Below, one piece after another: positions 29,489 to 39,191 of a stretch of 64,000 nucleotides of DNA. Origin of the DNA: Agrilactobacillus yilanensis. GTDB lineage: Bacteria > Bacillota > Bacilli > Lactobacillales > Lactobacillaceae. The DNA lies in the NCBI RefSeq assembly GCF_003946725.1, contig NZ_RHOY01000016.1, forward strand, positions 17,924 to 81,923, in the 5' to 3' direction. The notes beneath the pieces are model-generated. The model was not told where the DNA came from. It saw only the letters and a program-made list of their open reading frames with translations, and ran no database searches. Position numbers and translations under genes: made by a program. The stretch's first letter is position 1, and each line of letters starts with the position of its first letter.

Positions 29489-30277
29489 ATGCCAACTTTT
29501 GAAGGTTCAACAGTTCAAAAGGCCATAAAAAAGGGTTTAAAAGCTCTGAATTTGACCGAAGTAGAAGTTACAGTAAAAGTGGTTTCTGAAGGAAAACGGG
29601 GCGGCTTTTTGGGCTTAGGCGGTGATCCAGCAGTCGTTCAGGTGGAAAAAATTCCAGAGCCTGTACCTGAAGCAGAATTAGAACCAGACCGTCAAGCGCA
29701 GCCGCTACCAACACCAGCTGTTCAAGATGGGGATGACGTCATTCCCAAAACCCAGTTAACTGAATCTAAAAAACCAGAGACAGCTGAAAAACCAGCTGCT
29801 CAACCTGCAACCGTTGTTGACAACGATGAGGTTTTAAAAGATTTAGGTGTTTATATTACCAGTATTTGCGCCACCTTAAAAACACCGGTTTTGATTAAGT
29901 TATCTCGGCAGCAAAATGAAGTTGTGTATCAGCTGGATACCAATAAAGAAGGTTTGGTCATTGGTAAACATGGACGGACCATCAACTCTTTACAATATTT
30001 AGCGCAGACTTATTTTAATCATTATGGCAAAGGCAAGTTTCGGATTACTTTAAATGTGGGTAATTACCGGCAACGCCGTGAAGAAACCTTAAAACACTTA
30101 GCGGATAAGGCCGCGCGAGAAGTCATCGCTTCGGGCAAACCTTATTTGTTAGATGACATGCCTTCTTTTGAACGGAAAGTCATTCATCAACAATTAGCTG
30201 ATAATACGCATGTTGATACGATTTCAGAAGGTAAAGAACCTCATCGTTATGTGATTATTAAAAGTAAGTTTAATTAA
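29489..30277 (+). CDS. khpB: RNA-binding protein KhpB/Jag (262 aa)
   Basis: An RNA-binding regulator of cell elongation in related Gram-positives. It has an N-terminal Jag_N domain (about 1-50, with KRGGFLGLGG), a long acidic/Pro-rich linker (about 55-110), a KH-II domain (about 115-195, with GLVIGKHGRTINSLQYL), and a C-terminal R3H domain (with RQRREETLKHLADKAA). ATG 29489 follows AAGAGGAGG. The long linker makes the protein somewhat larger than the shortest homologues. Confidence 0.94.
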   Translation: MPTFEGSTVQKAIKKGLKALNLTEVEVTVKVVSEGKRGGFLGLGGDPAVVQVEKIPEPVPEAELEPDRQAQPLPTPAVQDGDDVIPKTQLTESKKPETAEKPAAQPATVVDNDEVLKDLGVYITSICATLKTPVLIKLSRQQNEVVYQLDTNKEGLVIGKHGRTINSLQYLAQTYFNHYGKGKFRITLNVGNYRQRREETLKHLADKAAREVIASGKPYLLDDMPSFERKVIHQQLADNTHVDTISEGKEPHRYVIIKSKFN

Positions 30278-30280
30278 GTT

Positions 30281-30404
30281 TTGACAAATTGATTTAAAAT
30301 TAGTATATTATAGACATTTAAATACGGACGAAGTAGTCAAAGTGCTTTCTCCATTGCAAATTGCTTGTTTAGCCTTGCGTTTGTGATGGATTGGCACTTT
30401 TTTT
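30281..30404 (+). promoter_or_regulatory. Promoter and hairpin leader (possible attenuator) of mnmE
   Basis: TTGACA (30281-30286), 17 bp, TATATT (30304-30309) makes a strong promoter. About 20 nt into the transcript starts a long interrupted hairpin. AAGTGC pairs with GCACTT at its base, TCCAT with ATGGA and GCAAA with TTTG(T/C) inside, and a T7 run follows at 30398-30404. A terminator between promoter and gene suggests attenuation or a short leader RNA; the signal is unknown. Confidence 0.65.
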
Positions 30405-30443
30405 ATGTTTTGAATCTCGTTGAAAGAAATTATGGAGGTTATT

Positions 30444-31835
30444 ATGGCACATACAGTAACAGAATATGATACGATTGCCGCGATTTCGACACCGATTGGT
30501 GAGGGTGCAATTTCAATTGTGCGTCTATCTGGTGAACAAAGTTTAACAATTGCGAATCGAATTTTTAAAGGCAAAGATTTGGCGCAAGTTGCCAGCCATA
30601 CGATTCAATACGGTCATATTGTGGATCCTGAAACAGATGAAGTGATTGACGAAGTGATGGTTTCGGTAATGTTGGCACCAAAGACTTTTACCCGTGAAGA
30701 TGTTATTGAAATCAACTGTCACGGCGGCCTCTTGGCAACGAATCGTATTTTACAGTTATTGTTGGCCAATGGTGCTCGGGCGGCAGAACCTGGAGAATAT
30801 ACAAAGCGGGCCTTTTTAAACGGTCGAATTGATTTGACGCAAGCAGAATCGGTGATGGACTTGATTCGAGCTAAAACGGATAAGGCAATGCATGTGGCTT
30901 TGAATCAGCTGGACGGAAATTTAGCCCATTTAATTCAGAATTTGCGTCAAGAAATTTTGCAAGTTTTAGCGCAAGTTGAAGTGAATATTGATTATCCAGA
31001 ATACGATGAAGATGAATTAACGACGAAGATGCTGCTGGAAAAAGCAGATATTGTGGATCAAGCCATTAGTGAGCTTTTGAAGACTGCACAACAAGGTAAA
31101 GTTTTGCGGGAAGGCCTAGCGACGGCGATTATTGGCCGGCCGAATGTGGGGAAATCCAGTTTATTAAATTATTTATTACACGAAGATAAAGCGATTGTAA
31201 CCGATGTGGCCGGGACAACTCGAGATGTGATCGAGGAATATGTCAATATTAACGGGGTCCCGCTAAAATTAATTGATACTGCGGGGATTCACCACACAGA
31301 AGATAAGGTTGAAAAAATCGGGGTTGATCGCAGCCGGCAAGCACTGGAGGCGGCTGAATTAGTGTTACTAGTCCTTAACCAAAGCGAAGCCTTAACCCCA
31401 GAAGATCAAGAGCTGTTAACTTTAACAAAGGCTAAAAAACGGATTATTTTGTTAAATAAAACAGATTTACCAACGGCACTGACGAAAACAATGTTGCAGC
31501 CGTATTTGCATGAAGGCGAGCAGCCTTTAGAAATTTCAATTTTAACGCAGTTAGGCACTAAGGCCTTGGAACGCCGGATAAACGCTTTGTTTTTTGCAGG
31601 GATTGAAACCAATCAAAATACGGTGATGGTTACGAATGCCCGGCAAATTGGGCTGTTGCGCCAGGCACAACAGGCTTTAAATGATGTCCGTCAAGGCATT
31701 GCTGCCGGGATGCCGGTGGATTTGGTTCAAATTGATATGACAAGCTGCTGGGATAAATTAGGTGAAATTACAGGAGATAGTGCACCAGATGAATTAATTA
31801 CGCAATTATTCAGTCAATTCTGCCTAGGTAAATAG
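30444..31835 (+). CDS. mnmE: tRNA modification GTPase MnmE (463 aa)
   Basis: Works with MnmG to form the 5-(carboxymethyl)aminomethyl group on wobble U34 of tRNAs. It has an N-terminal folate-binding domain, a helical domain, and an inserted G domain with [12 protein letters not shown] (G1), VAGTTRDV (G2), DTAG (G3) and NKTD (G4). It ends FCLGK, carrying the conserved catalytic C-terminal Cys. ATG 30444 is selected by ATGGAGG upstream rather than the ATG at 30420. Confidence 0.97.
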   Translation: MAHTVTEYDTIAAISTPIGEGAISIVRLSGEQSLTIANRIFKGKDLAQVASHTIQYGHIVDPETDEVIDEVMVSVMLAPKTFTREDVIEINCHGGLLATNRILQLLLANGARAAEPGEYTKRAFLNGRIDLTQAESVMDLIRAKTDKAMHVALNQLDGNLAHLIQNLRQEILQVLAQVEVNIDYPEYDEDELTTKMLLEKADIVDQAISELLKTAQQGKVLREGLATAIIGRPNVGKSSLLNYLLHEDKAIVTDVAGTTRDVIEEYVNINGVPLKLIDTAGIHHTEDKVEKIGVDRSRQALEAAELVLLVLNQSEALTPEDQELLTLTKAKKRIILLNKTDLPTALTKTMLQPYLHEGEQPLEISILTQLGTKALERRINALFFAGIETNQNTVMVTNARQIGLLRQAQQALNDVRQGIAAGMPVDLVQIDMTSCWDKLGEITGDSAPDELITQLFSQFCLGK

Positions 31836-31867
31836 GTTAAAAGCCTTAAAGGAGTATTTTTAAATAA

Positions 31868-33763
31868 ATGAAAACTTACGATTCTAAAACTTATGATGTG
31901 ATTATTGTTGGTGCCGGCCATGCAGGCAGTGAGGCGGCTTTAGCAGCGGCACGAATGGGACAAAAAACATTACTGCTGACAATCAATTTAGATATGGTGG
32001 CTTTTATGCCTTGTAATCCTTCGGTAGGCGGTCCGGCAAAAGGGACGGTTGTTCGAGAGATTGATGCTTTAGGCGGTCAAATGGGTAAAAATATTGACGC
32101 CACTTATATCCAAATGCGGATGTTAAATACGGGTAAAGGCCCGGCTGTCCGGGCTTTACGGGCCCAAGCGGATAAAGGCCAATATCATCGGGTGATGAAA
32201 GATACTTTAGAAAATGAAGCCAATCTCACCTTACGCCAAGGTATTGCAGATGCATTAATTGTGGAAGATGGGGTTTGTAAAGGGGTTATCACGAATACAG
32301 GCGCCCGTTATTTAGCAGATGCGGTTGTCCTAACAGCGGGTACAGCTTCTCGGGGTAAGATTATTATCGGCGAATTGATGTATTCTTCAGGACCTAATAA
32401 CTCGATTCCATCTATTAAGCTGTCTGAAAACTTAGAAACATTAGGGTTTAAATTGCGGCGGTTTAAGACCGGGACGCCACCACGCGTGGACGGCAACACG
32501 ATTGACTACAGCAAGACCGAAGAACAGCCTGGGGATACAACTCCGAATGCATTTAGTTATGAAACGCCAGATGCGGCTTATTTAACCGATCAATTATCGT
32601 GCTGGATGACCTATACCAATGCGACAACCCACCAAATTATTCGGGATAATTTAGATCGGGCCCCAATGTTTTCAGGCGTCATTGAAGGGGTTGGCCCAAG
32701 ATATTGTCCTTCAATTGAAGATAAAATTGTCCGTTTTGCGGATAAGCCACGGCATCAGCTGTTCTTAGAGCCTGAAGGTCGCGATACAGAAGAATATTAT
32801 GTCGGTGATTTTTCCACATCAATGCCCGAAGAAGTTCAGCAAAAAATGCTGCATTCTGTGGCCGGTCTAGAGCATGCAGAAATGATGCGGCCGGGCTATG
32901 CTATCGAATATGATGTGGTGGAGCCTTGGCAGTTGAAAGCAACTTTGGAAACTAAAGTTATTGAAAATCTTTATACAGCGGGTCAAATGAACGGTACTTC
33001 TGGTTATGAAGAAGCTGCTGGTCAAGGCATTGTCGCAGGAATTAATGCTGCTTTAAAAGTTCAGGGCAAAGCACCGTTTATTTTAAAACGCAGTGATGCT
33101 TATATTGGGGTCATGATTGATGATTTAGTAACTAAAGGTACTAATGAACCTTATCGTTTATTAACCAGCCGGGCAGAATACCGTTTGATGTTGCGCCACG
33201 ATAACGCCGATTTACGATTGACTCAGCAAGGTTATGAGTTTGGGTTGATTTCAGAAGACCGTTATCAAAACTTTTTAACTAAAAAAGCAGCCATCGACGC
33301 AGAATTAGCGCGTTTGGAAAATGTTCGGGTTAAACCGACACCAGAAGTACAAGCCTTTTTAGCCGAAAAACAAGTTGCACCTTTGAAAGATGGTGTTTTG
33401 GGTGTTGATTTCTTAAAGCGGCCAGAAGTAACCTATGCAGATTTAGTACGTTTTGTAGGTGCAGCACCAACGGCATTGGATCATCGGGTTATTGAACAAG
33501 TTGAAATTCAAGTGAAGTATGCCGGTTATATTCGTAAGGAAGAAGCTAAAATTGCCAAATTAAAGCGGCTAGAAGCGAAAAAGATTCCAGATCGGATCGA
33601 CTACAGTGCCATTAACGGTTTAGCTACTGAGGCACGGCAGAAGCTAGAAAAAATCCAACCGGAAACGCTAGCTCAAGCCAGTCGGATTAGCGGTGTCAAT
33701 CCAGCCGACATCGGTATCTTGAGTGTTTATATCCAACAAGGTAAAATTGCAAAAGTAGGTTAA
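31868..33763 (+). CDS. mnmG: tRNA uridine-5-carboxymethylaminomethyl modification enzyme MnmG (631 aa)
   Basis: The FAD-dependent partner of MnmE. It has the dinucleotide-binding [17 protein letters not shown] near the N-terminus, [12 protein letters not shown] and GTPPRVD, with the usual length and C-terminal helical domain ([10 protein letters not shown]). A 32-bp gap follows mnmE, with AAGGAG before the ATG. Two genes, one operon, ended by a strong terminator. Confidence 0.98.
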   Translation: MKTYDSKTYDVIIVGAGHAGSEAALAAARMGQKTLLLTINLDMVAFMPCNPSVGGPAKGTVVREIDALGGQMGKNIDATYIQMRMLNTGKGPAVRALRAQADKGQYHRVMKDTLENEANLTLRQGIADALIVEDGVCKGVITNTGARYLADAVVLTAGTASRGKIIIGELMYSSGPNNSIPSIKLSENLETLGFKLRRFKTGTPPRVDGNTIDYSKTEEQPGDTTPNAFSYETPDAAYLTDQLSCWMTYTNATTHQIIRDNLDRAPMFSGVIEGVGPRYCPSIEDKIVRFADKPRHQLFLEPEGRDTEEYYVGDFSTSMPEEVQQKMLHSVAGLEHAEMMRPGYAIEYDVVEPWQLKATLETKVIENLYTAGQMNGTSGYEEAAGQGIVAGINAALKVQGKAPFILKRSDAYIGVMIDDLVTKGTNEPYRLLTSRAEYRLMLRHDNADLRLTQQGYEFGLISEDRYQNFLTKKAAIDAELARLENVRVKPTPEVQAFLAEKQVAPLKDGVLGVDFLKRPEVTYADLVRFVGAAPTALDHRVIEQVEIQVKYAGYIRKEEAKIAKLKRLEAKKIPDRIDYSAINGLATEARQKLEKIQPETLAQASRISGVNPADIGILSVYIQQGKIAKVG

Positions 33764-33767
33764 ACTT

Positions 33768-33808
33768 AAAAAACCCAGTCAACGTATTTTGAGGACTGGG
33801 CTTTTTTT
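33768..33808 (+). terminator. Intrinsic terminator of mnmE-mnmG
   Basis: ACCCAGTC / GACTGGGC-type stem (8-9 bp) with a 13-nt loop and T7. Confidence 0.92.
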
Positions 33809-33833
33809 GTGCACTGATTAAAAAGTCTGCTAG

Positions 33834-33890
33834 TTTGTATTGCAAGTTAGTTAATCTTAACGTATACTAATTTGTAAAGCAAGATAGTTA
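33834..33890 (+). promoter_or_regulatory. padR promoter with paired operator-like direct repeats
   Basis: TTGCAA (33840-33845), 17 bp, TATACT (33863-33868). A 20-bp direct repeat, TTTGTATTGCAAGTTAGTTA (33834-33853) and TTTGTAAAGCAAGATAGTTA (33871-33890), overlaps the -35 and the start region. Autoregulation by the downstream PadR protein is the likely reading. Confidence 0.7.
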
Positions 33891-33907
33891 GCTAAGGAGA
33901 CTTTTTT

Positions 33908-34270
33908 ATGACATCCAAAGTGTCTTCACAGATGTTAAAAGGAATTTTATCCGGATGTATTTTAGTTTTATTAAGCCGAGAAACACTTTATGGTTATAAG
34001 ATCAGTACAGCACTCATGGCGTTTGGCTTTGATGAAGTCCCCATGGGCACCATTTATCCTTTACTATTGTCATTAGAAAAAAAGGGCTTCATTCAAAGTC
34101 AGCTACAGCCGTCAGAAAACGGGCCGGACCGTAAATACTATACTTTGACGGCTGCGGGCAAAGCTGAAAAGAAGGCTTTTATCAAACAATGGCAGGTTTT
34201 AAGTACAAATGTGGCGCAATTAATTAAGGAGGATGTCTATGAAGACCTCAGCAGTGATCGCACAAAATAA
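33908..34270 (+). CDS. PadR-family transcriptional regulator (120 aa)
   Basis: A winged-helix repressor with the PadR pattern: LKGILSGCILVLLSRETLYGYKI, GTIYPLLLSLEKKGFI, and DRKYYTLTAAGKAEKKAF. Such proteins often control their own two-gene operon together with a membrane protein gene, and exactly this arrangement is seen here. The 3' end overlaps the next gene by 32 bp. The ligand is unknown; relatives sense phenolic acids or antimicrobials. Confidence 0.92.
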   Translation: MTSKVSSQMLKGILSGCILVLLSRETLYGYKISTALMAFGFDEVPMGTIYPLLLSLEKKGFIQSQLQPSENGPDRKYYTLTAAGKAEKKAFIKQWQVLSTNVAQLIKEDVYEDLSSDRTK

Positions 34271-34808
34271 TCTATTACGGCAGCAATTAGACAAGGTTAA
34301 TCGACGTTATTACGAAAATTTACTTATTTATTTTAGATGCCAAACTTTATTTAGAGCGGAACCCCAGGGGGAAGGGCTACTGTTAGAAATTCTGCAAGAT
34401 ATCATTGAGGCACAAAAACATGGGCAAAGTGCTTCAGAATATTTTGGCAGACAGCCTAAAGCCATGGTGGACGCACTCATTGATGAAATACCGCTGCAGC
34501 GTAAAAGTATTTGGCAGTTTTGTGGCTTAGTATTGGGTATTTACAGTCTAATCAGTTTAAGCGTGCAGCTGCTGACAACCGCCCATTTTTTAGATTTTGG
34601 CTTTTTATTCATTGAAACAGGGCTTGTTTTAGGCTTATGTCTTTTGATTTTTAAAAGTATTGCGGCAGCAACTTACTATTATCAGCATCGAATTTTGAAA
34701 ATACTGCTGAGTTATGGTGTGATTGGTCTTTGTTTTGCGGCTTTTGTTGGTTTTACAAGCTTAAAGACTTATTTGCATTGGCAGACAGTTTTGAGTTGGC
34801 ATTGGTGA
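34239..34808 (+). CDS. PadR-associated membrane protein, HAAS/DUF1048-like N-terminus (189 aa)
   Basis: An N-terminal soluble helical region (about 1-90) with EILQDIIEAQKHGQSASEYFG resembles the HAAS-type domain encoded next to padR genes. It is followed by about three hydrophobic segments. ATG 34239 is chosen because AAGGAGG directly precedes and excludes ATG 34233. Overlap with padR means co-expression. The role is not known; a partner or anti-repressor of the regulator is possible. Confidence 0.72.
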   Translation: MKTSAVIAQNNLLRQQLDKVNRRYYENLLIYFRCQTLFRAEPQGEGLLLEILQDIIEAQKHGQSASEYFGRQPKAMVDALIDEIPLQRKSIWQFCGLVLGIYSLISLSVQLLTTAHFLDFGFLFIETGLVLGLCLLIFKSIAAATYYYQHRILKILLSYGVIGLCFAAFVGFTSLKTYLHWQTVLSWHW

Positions 34809-34866
34809 AATATTATTTCTTGGGAAATAATGCAATTTGAAAATAGAGAAATAGGGGTAAATGTAG

Positions 34867-35682
34867 ATGTATAAGTTAATTGTATGCGATTTGGATGAAA
34901 CTTTATTAAATGATGCTGGTGTTTTGACAGCGGGCAATATTACGGCGATTAAAGCAGCTATGGCCAAAGGGGTTTATTTTGTACCCAATTCTGGCCGTAG
35001 CTATACGTCTTTTCAAGATAATTTAGCGGATTTAGGACTAAAAAATAAAGCCGATACTTATAGTATCAGCTACAATGGTGGTTTGATCATTGAAAATAAA
35101 GATAATCGGCCGCTGGCGCAACACACTTTAGATTTTGAGACCGCTAAAGCTGTTTTTGAATTAGCGCTGGCTAGCGGTGGTTCAGTGCATCTTTATACGG
35201 CAGATCACGGTTATTTATGTCAGCCTTCTCAATGGGATTTGGCCTATTTAAAGCAACGGGGTGTCCACTTTGAGATTTTAGAAAATCCTAATTTTGAAGA
35301 TTTCAGAGACGCGTTAATTATGAAAGTGATTGTGGCTTTTCCGAAAATGGCGGACCGGCAAGCGCTAAAAGATAAAGTCTTAACGCAGGTTAAAACGCCG
35401 TTAACTGCCACTTTTTCTTCAGACCGCTATATTGAATTTAATGCCGCTGAGGCGGACAAAGGCCGTGCGACACTGGAATTGGCCGAAAAATTAGGCCTCA
35501 CAGCCGAACAAGTCATTGCGGTAGGTGATAACAGTAATGATTTGGCAATGATTCAGGCAGCAGGCCTAGGGGTTTGTATGGCCAATGGTTTAGACGGTGT
35601 CAAAGCCCAGGCCCAGTATGTGACGCAAAGTGACAACAATCAAGATGCGCTAAAAGAAATTATCGAACGTTTTATTTTATAG
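34867..35682 (+). CDS. Cof-type HAD hydrolase (271 aa)
   Basis: A haloacid-dehalogenase-type phosphatase of the Cof/YidA group. Motif I is CDLDETLLND with the nucleophile Asp and acid/base Asp, motif II is PNSGRSY, the C2 cap lies in the middle, and motif IV is VGDNSNDLAMI. Probable substrates are sugar phosphates or nucleotides such as FMN; not determinable. The stop overlaps the 3' end of the convergent GntR gene by 6 bp, with no terminator between them. Confidence 0.9.
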   Translation: MYKLIVCDLDETLLNDAGVLTAGNITAIKAAMAKGVYFVPNSGRSYTSFQDNLADLGLKNKADTYSISYNGGLIIENKDNRPLAQHTLDFETAKAVFELALASGGSVHLYTADHGYLCQPSQWDLAYLKQRGVHFEILENPNFEDFRDALIMKVIVAFPKMADRQALKDKVLTQVKTPLTATFSSDRYIEFNAAEADKGRATLELAEKLGLTAEQVIAVGDNSNDLAMIQAAGLGVCMANGLDGVKAQAQYVTQSDNNQDALKEIIERFIL

Positions 35683-36366
35683 AGTTGGTGTGGTATCGTC
35701 TGAAAAATAAGTCGGGAAGGCGGCGACTAAAGCTTGTTCTTCATCTAACATCAAATGTAGGTGATTAATTGTCAACCGCTCAGCTTCTTCTGGTTCGTGG
35801 GCTTTAACAGCGGCTAATAATTGATTGTGGTCGTTAACTAATTTGCTCCAGTTGAGACTGGCAAGATTTAGCCGTAGCCAACGGAAACGATTTAATTGAA
35901 CATTAATGGTCTGGAGCCAATCCCAGACCATTTTTTTGTCGGTAATTTCATAAAAACTACGGTGAAAAGCTTCATCTAGATCAAAAAAGGCTTCGTAATC
36001 ATTACTTTTAATGGCCGTATGTTGCGCTTTGACAATATTTTGCAAGGCTCTGATATCTGCAGTTTTGGCTTTAGAAGCCGCTTCAACCATCACTTTACGC
36101 TCAATACTTTCACGGACAAAACGGGCGTTGACAGCCACGTCTAAGTTGATTTTTGAAACATAGGTCCCACTTTGAGGGATAACTTCGATTAAGCCATCTT
36201 TACGCAGCCGAATTAAGGCTTCACGAATTGGTGTCCGGCCAAGATCTAAATCTTTTTCTAAAGAACTTTCAGAAATTTTATCACCGGGGGCATAACTAGA
36301 ATGCATGATGCGTTTACTAATTTCTAAATAGGCTTGATGTTGCATATTGTTGCTAAAATTCATCAT
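35677..36366 (-). CDS. GntR-family regulator with FCD domain (229 aa)
   Basis: An N-terminal winged helix (APGDKISESSLEKDLDLGRTPIREAL) is followed by a helical FCD ligand domain with the metal-binding Asp/His pattern (DEAFHRSFYEI, NDHNQLLAAV, HLHLMLDEE). ATG 36366 is chosen since CCTCC on the plus strand (36378-36382) is its Shine-Dalgarno; the longer frame is hydrophobic and unlike GntR proteins. It is divergent from the ABC importer operon and is its likely regulator. A palindrome TGATA/TATCA occurs near both promoters. Confidence 0.88.
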   Translation of the reverse strand: MMNFSNNMQHQAYLEISKRIMHSSYAPGDKISESSLEKDLDLGRTPIREALIRLRKDGLIEVIPQSGTYVSKINLDVAVNARFVRESIERKVMVEAASKAKTADIRALQNIVKAQHTAIKSNDYEAFFDLDEAFHRSFYEITDKKMVWDWLQTINVQLNRFRWLRLNLASLNWSKLVNDHNQLLAAVKAHEPEEAERLTINHLHLMLDEEQALVAAFPTYFSDDTTPTL

Positions 36367-36398
36367 AAAAATAACGACCTCCACTAATAAAATACTTA

Positions 36399-36412
36399 TG
36401 ATAATAATATCA
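36399..36412. promoter_or_regulatory. Operator-like palindrome before the GntR gene
   Basis: TGATA-ATAA-TATCA, lying just upstream of the GntR Shine-Dalgarno. A related TGATA-A-TATCA is found at 36757-36767 on the importer side. Confidence 0.45.
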
Positions 36413-36755
36413 CATTCACACCAGACAAGGACGGTATCTAAAAAATTCTTCAAATTATTAAAAAAATAGACCAAATCAACGGGCCTTTAATAACTTGTGA
36501 ATCTGAGCGAACTGGATACGCACGAACTTGTAGCCAACATTAAAATGAGATTAGAAATATAAAAATGACTATTTAACTCATCTTAATTTAATTATATGGT
36601 CAATTTGATTAAATAATTACTTTATTATATTTATTCAAATTATTTTTTAAAATGACTATTTTCAATAATAGGCTGAATTAATGCGTTTTTCATAAATTGC
36701 AATTAAACAGCGTACAATTAAATTATGAGATTACAAACGATAAAATTAATTTTTA

Positions 36756-36768
36756 ATGATAATATCAT
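36756..36768. promoter_or_regulatory. Operator-like palindrome before the ABC importer operon
   Basis: ATGATA-A-TATCAT. The gap 36475-36982 is very AT-rich and has no gene. A second inverted repeat TCATGgGTC/GACaTGA lies at 36841-36860, and a weak promoter TTGATT (36914-36919), 17 bp, TAATAT (36937-36942) precedes the importer. Confidence 0.45.
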
Positions 36769-36982
36769 ATGGTGCGGCTTATTATACATAAATCTCTTAA
36801 TTTTTCGATATAAATGCTTCTTAATAAAGACTTTAAAACTTCATGGGTCACGCGACATGACCACCTTATTTTGCAGTATAAACAAATTATTTTGAATTTT
36901 TAATGAAAATTAGTTGATTTAATTATAATAATGTTTTAATATATTAGAAAAATATTAGAAAAACATTTGGGTGGTTATAATA

Positions 36983-38167
36983 ATGAAAAAATCTAAGATT
37001 GCAATTTTGGCAGCTTCAGCATTGATGTTGGCTGCAACATTCACAGGGTGTGCGAACAAAGCCGCTAGTGAAGGGAACTCAGCTTCAGGAAATACGATTA
37101 CGATTGGCGGGAACTTCGAATTATCTGGTTCTGCTGCCGCTTATGGCAGTGCAATGCAACGTGGGGTTAAATTAGCAGTCAATGAAATTAACAAAAACGG
37201 CGGGGTTAAAGTAGACGGTAAGAAGATGAAGTTAAAATTAGTGACGAAGGATAATAAATCCGATAACTCACAAGCTGCCTCTATTGCCACGAACTTAACG
37301 ACACAGACAAAAGCTTCAGCTGTTATTGGCCCAATTACTTCTGGGGCAGGCTTAGCAGCATTGCCAAACATGACTAAGGCCAAAGTACCTTTAATCACAC
37401 CCGGGGGAACGCAAGATTCATTAACTTTACAAAAGAATGGTAAAGTTCAGCCTTATATGTTCCGTTCATGTTTTGAAGATAGTTTCCAAGGGGAAGCTTT
37501 GGCACGTTACATCTATAATAATATGAACTTAAATCGGGTAGCGATTTTAGGGGATAAATCAACAGATTATGCTCAAGGATTGATCAAGGCGTTCAAGAAA
37601 GAATATAAAGGCAAAGTGGTTGTTACAGAATACTATCAATCTGGGGACAAAGACTTTAACACGTTATTAACAAAATTAAAGGGTAAAGAATTTGATGCTT
37701 TGTTTGTACCAGGTTACTACTCTGAAGCTGGGTTGATCGTCCGTCAAGCTAGAGAAATGGGTATTACTCAACCAATCGTTGGGGCCGATGGTTTCGCAGA
37801 TCCTAAGCTTATCAAGATTGCCGGAAAGAAAAATGCTTCAAACATTTATTATACAACGCACTTTGATGCTAAAGCACCAGCGAACGATAAAGTCGGTAAA
37901 TACTTGAAACTTTACAAAGACACTTACGGTGACGATGCCGGAACATTTGATGCTTTGTCTTACGATGCAGTTTACATGATTAAACAAGCGATTGAAGATC
38001 AAGATTCTACAAACTCTGTTAAGATTGCCAAAGGTTTGGCTAAGTTGAAGAACTTTGAAGGGGTTACTGGTTCAATTACGATTGACAAAGATCATAATCC
38101 ACAAAAACCAGTTATCATTACAAAACTTGAAAACGGGGTTGAAGCAGAAGCAACCGCGGTTAAATAA
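36983..38167 (+). CDS. livJ: Branched-chain amino acid-type ABC transporter substrate-binding lipoprotein (394 aa)
   Basis: A type 1 periplasmic-binding-fold lipoprotein. A signal peptide with lipobox FTGC gives a lipidated Cys near residue 23, followed by TITIGGNFELSGSAAAYG and the LivJ-like two-lobe pattern (IGPITSGAGLAALPNM, FVPGYYSEAGLIVRQA). ATG 36983 follows GGGTGG; the GTG at 36971 overlaps that site. First of five importer genes. Substrate specificity (branched-chain amino acids or another small amide) cannot be read. Confidence 0.88.
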   Translation: MKKSKIAILAASALMLAATFTGCANKAASEGNSASGNTITIGGNFELSGSAAAYGSAMQRGVKLAVNEINKNGGVKVDGKKMKLKLVTKDNKSDNSQAASIATNLTTQTKASAVIGPITSGAGLAALPNMTKAKVPLITPGGTQDSLTLQKNGKVQPYMFRSCFEDSFQGEALARYIYNNMNLNRVAILGDKSTDYAQGLIKAFKKEYKGKVVVTEYYQSGDKDFNTLLTKLKGKEFDALFVPGYYSEAGLIVRQAREMGITQPIVGADGFADPKLIKIAGKKNASNIYYTTHFDAKAPANDKVGKYLKLYKDTYGDDAGTFDALSYDAVYMIKQAIEDQDSTNSVKIAKGLAKLKNFEGVTGSITIDKDHNPQKPVIITKLENGVEAEATAVK

Positions 38168-38230
38168 AAGTTAAAATTTAAGTTTCTGTTTTTCCCAGTT
38201 GTGCAGCAATACTGTTAGGTTATTTCTGAG

Positions 38231-38271
38231 AAAAGCCTAGTCCAAATGATTATTGGTACTGGGCTTTTTTC
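38231..38271 (+). terminator. Intercistronic terminator/attenuator after the binding-protein gene
   Basis: AAGCCTAGTCCAAAT / ATTGGTACTGGGCTT with one or two non-Watson-Crick pairs and T6. Its place between the binding-protein and permease genes fits partial termination, giving more binding protein than membrane subunits. Confidence 0.85.
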
Positions 38272-38305
38272 AAAGTTATGAGTAAATTTAAGGAGCGTGA
38301 GCAGT

Positions 38306-39181
38306 GTGCAGATTTTACAACAACTTATTAATGGGCTGTCCCTAGGGAGTATTTATGCGTTATTAGCCTTAGGGTACACAATGGTTTACGGCATCATTAA
38401 GTTAATCAACTTTGCCCACGGTGATGTTTATATGTTAGGGGCCTTTTGGGGTTATTATATGATTAATCAATTCCATGTGGGCTTTTGGACGGCTTTAATT
38501 GTATCTATGATCTTTTGTGCCATCGTTGGGGTGGTCATTGAATTCTTAGCTTATCGGCCACTTAGAAATTCACCGCGGATTGTCGTTTTAATTACCGCAA
38601 TCGGGGTTTCGTTCCTATTGGAAAATGGGATGAGTTATCTCTTTTCTTCTAGTCCGCGGGATTTCCCACAGGCAATGCAGATGGTTCGGTACCATTTCTG
38701 GGGCATTTCGATTTCAAATATTCAGATTTTAATTTTAGTAACTTCTATTGTTTTGATGATCTTATTGCAATTAATCATCAAGCGGACCCGGATGGGTAAA
38801 GCAATGCGGGCAGTTTCTGTGGATCCAGAAGCGGCGAAGTTAATCGGGATTAATGTGAATCATACAATTTCCTTTACGTTTGCTTTAGGCTCTGCTTTAG
38901 CAGGGGCTGCGGGGGTAATGATTGGTTTGTATTACAACTCGATTGATCCATTGATGGGGATGACACCAGGGATTAAAGCCTTTGTTGCTGCGGTTTTAGG
39001 TGGTATTGGTTTGATTCCAGGGGCTGCGTTAGGTGGCTTTGTCATCGGGATTGTGGAAACCATTGTGCAAGCATTGGGCTTTTCAGCTTTCCGAGATGCG
39101 GCGGTTTATGCCATCTTGATCATTATTTTAATTATTCGACCAGCTGGTATTTTAGGCAAGGTCACACGTGAGAAAGTGTAG
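38306..39181 (+). CDS. livH: ABC importer permease, LivH type (291 aa)
   Basis: A membrane protein of about eight segments with NGLSLGSIYALLALGYTMVYGIIKLINFAHGD, the LivH signature, and DPEAAKLIGIN, the cytoplasmic coupling loop. GTG 38306 is used because AAGGAG at 38290-38295 is too close to the earlier GTG 38297. The 3' end lies 10 bp before livM. Confidence 0.93.
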   Translation: MQILQQLINGLSLGSIYALLALGYTMVYGIIKLINFAHGDVYMLGAFWGYYMINQFHVGFWTALIVSMIFCAIVGVVIEFLAYRPLRNSPRIVVLITAIGVSFLLENGMSYLFSSSPRDFPQAMQMVRYHFWGISISNIQILILVTSIVLMILLQLIIKRTRMGKAMRAVSVDPEAAKLIGINVNHTISFTFALGSALAGAAGVMIGLYYNSIDPLMGMTPGIKAFVAAVLGGIGLIPGAALGGFVIGIVETIVQALGFSAFRDAAVYAILIIILIIRPAGILGKVTREKV

Positions 39182-39191
39182 GTGTCTGACA

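Noticed and set aside
36841..36860. Riboswitch hairpin upstream of the ABC importer
   Set aside because: Only a short imperfect inverted repeat without terminator or sequestered ribosome binding site; kept only as a possible operator note.
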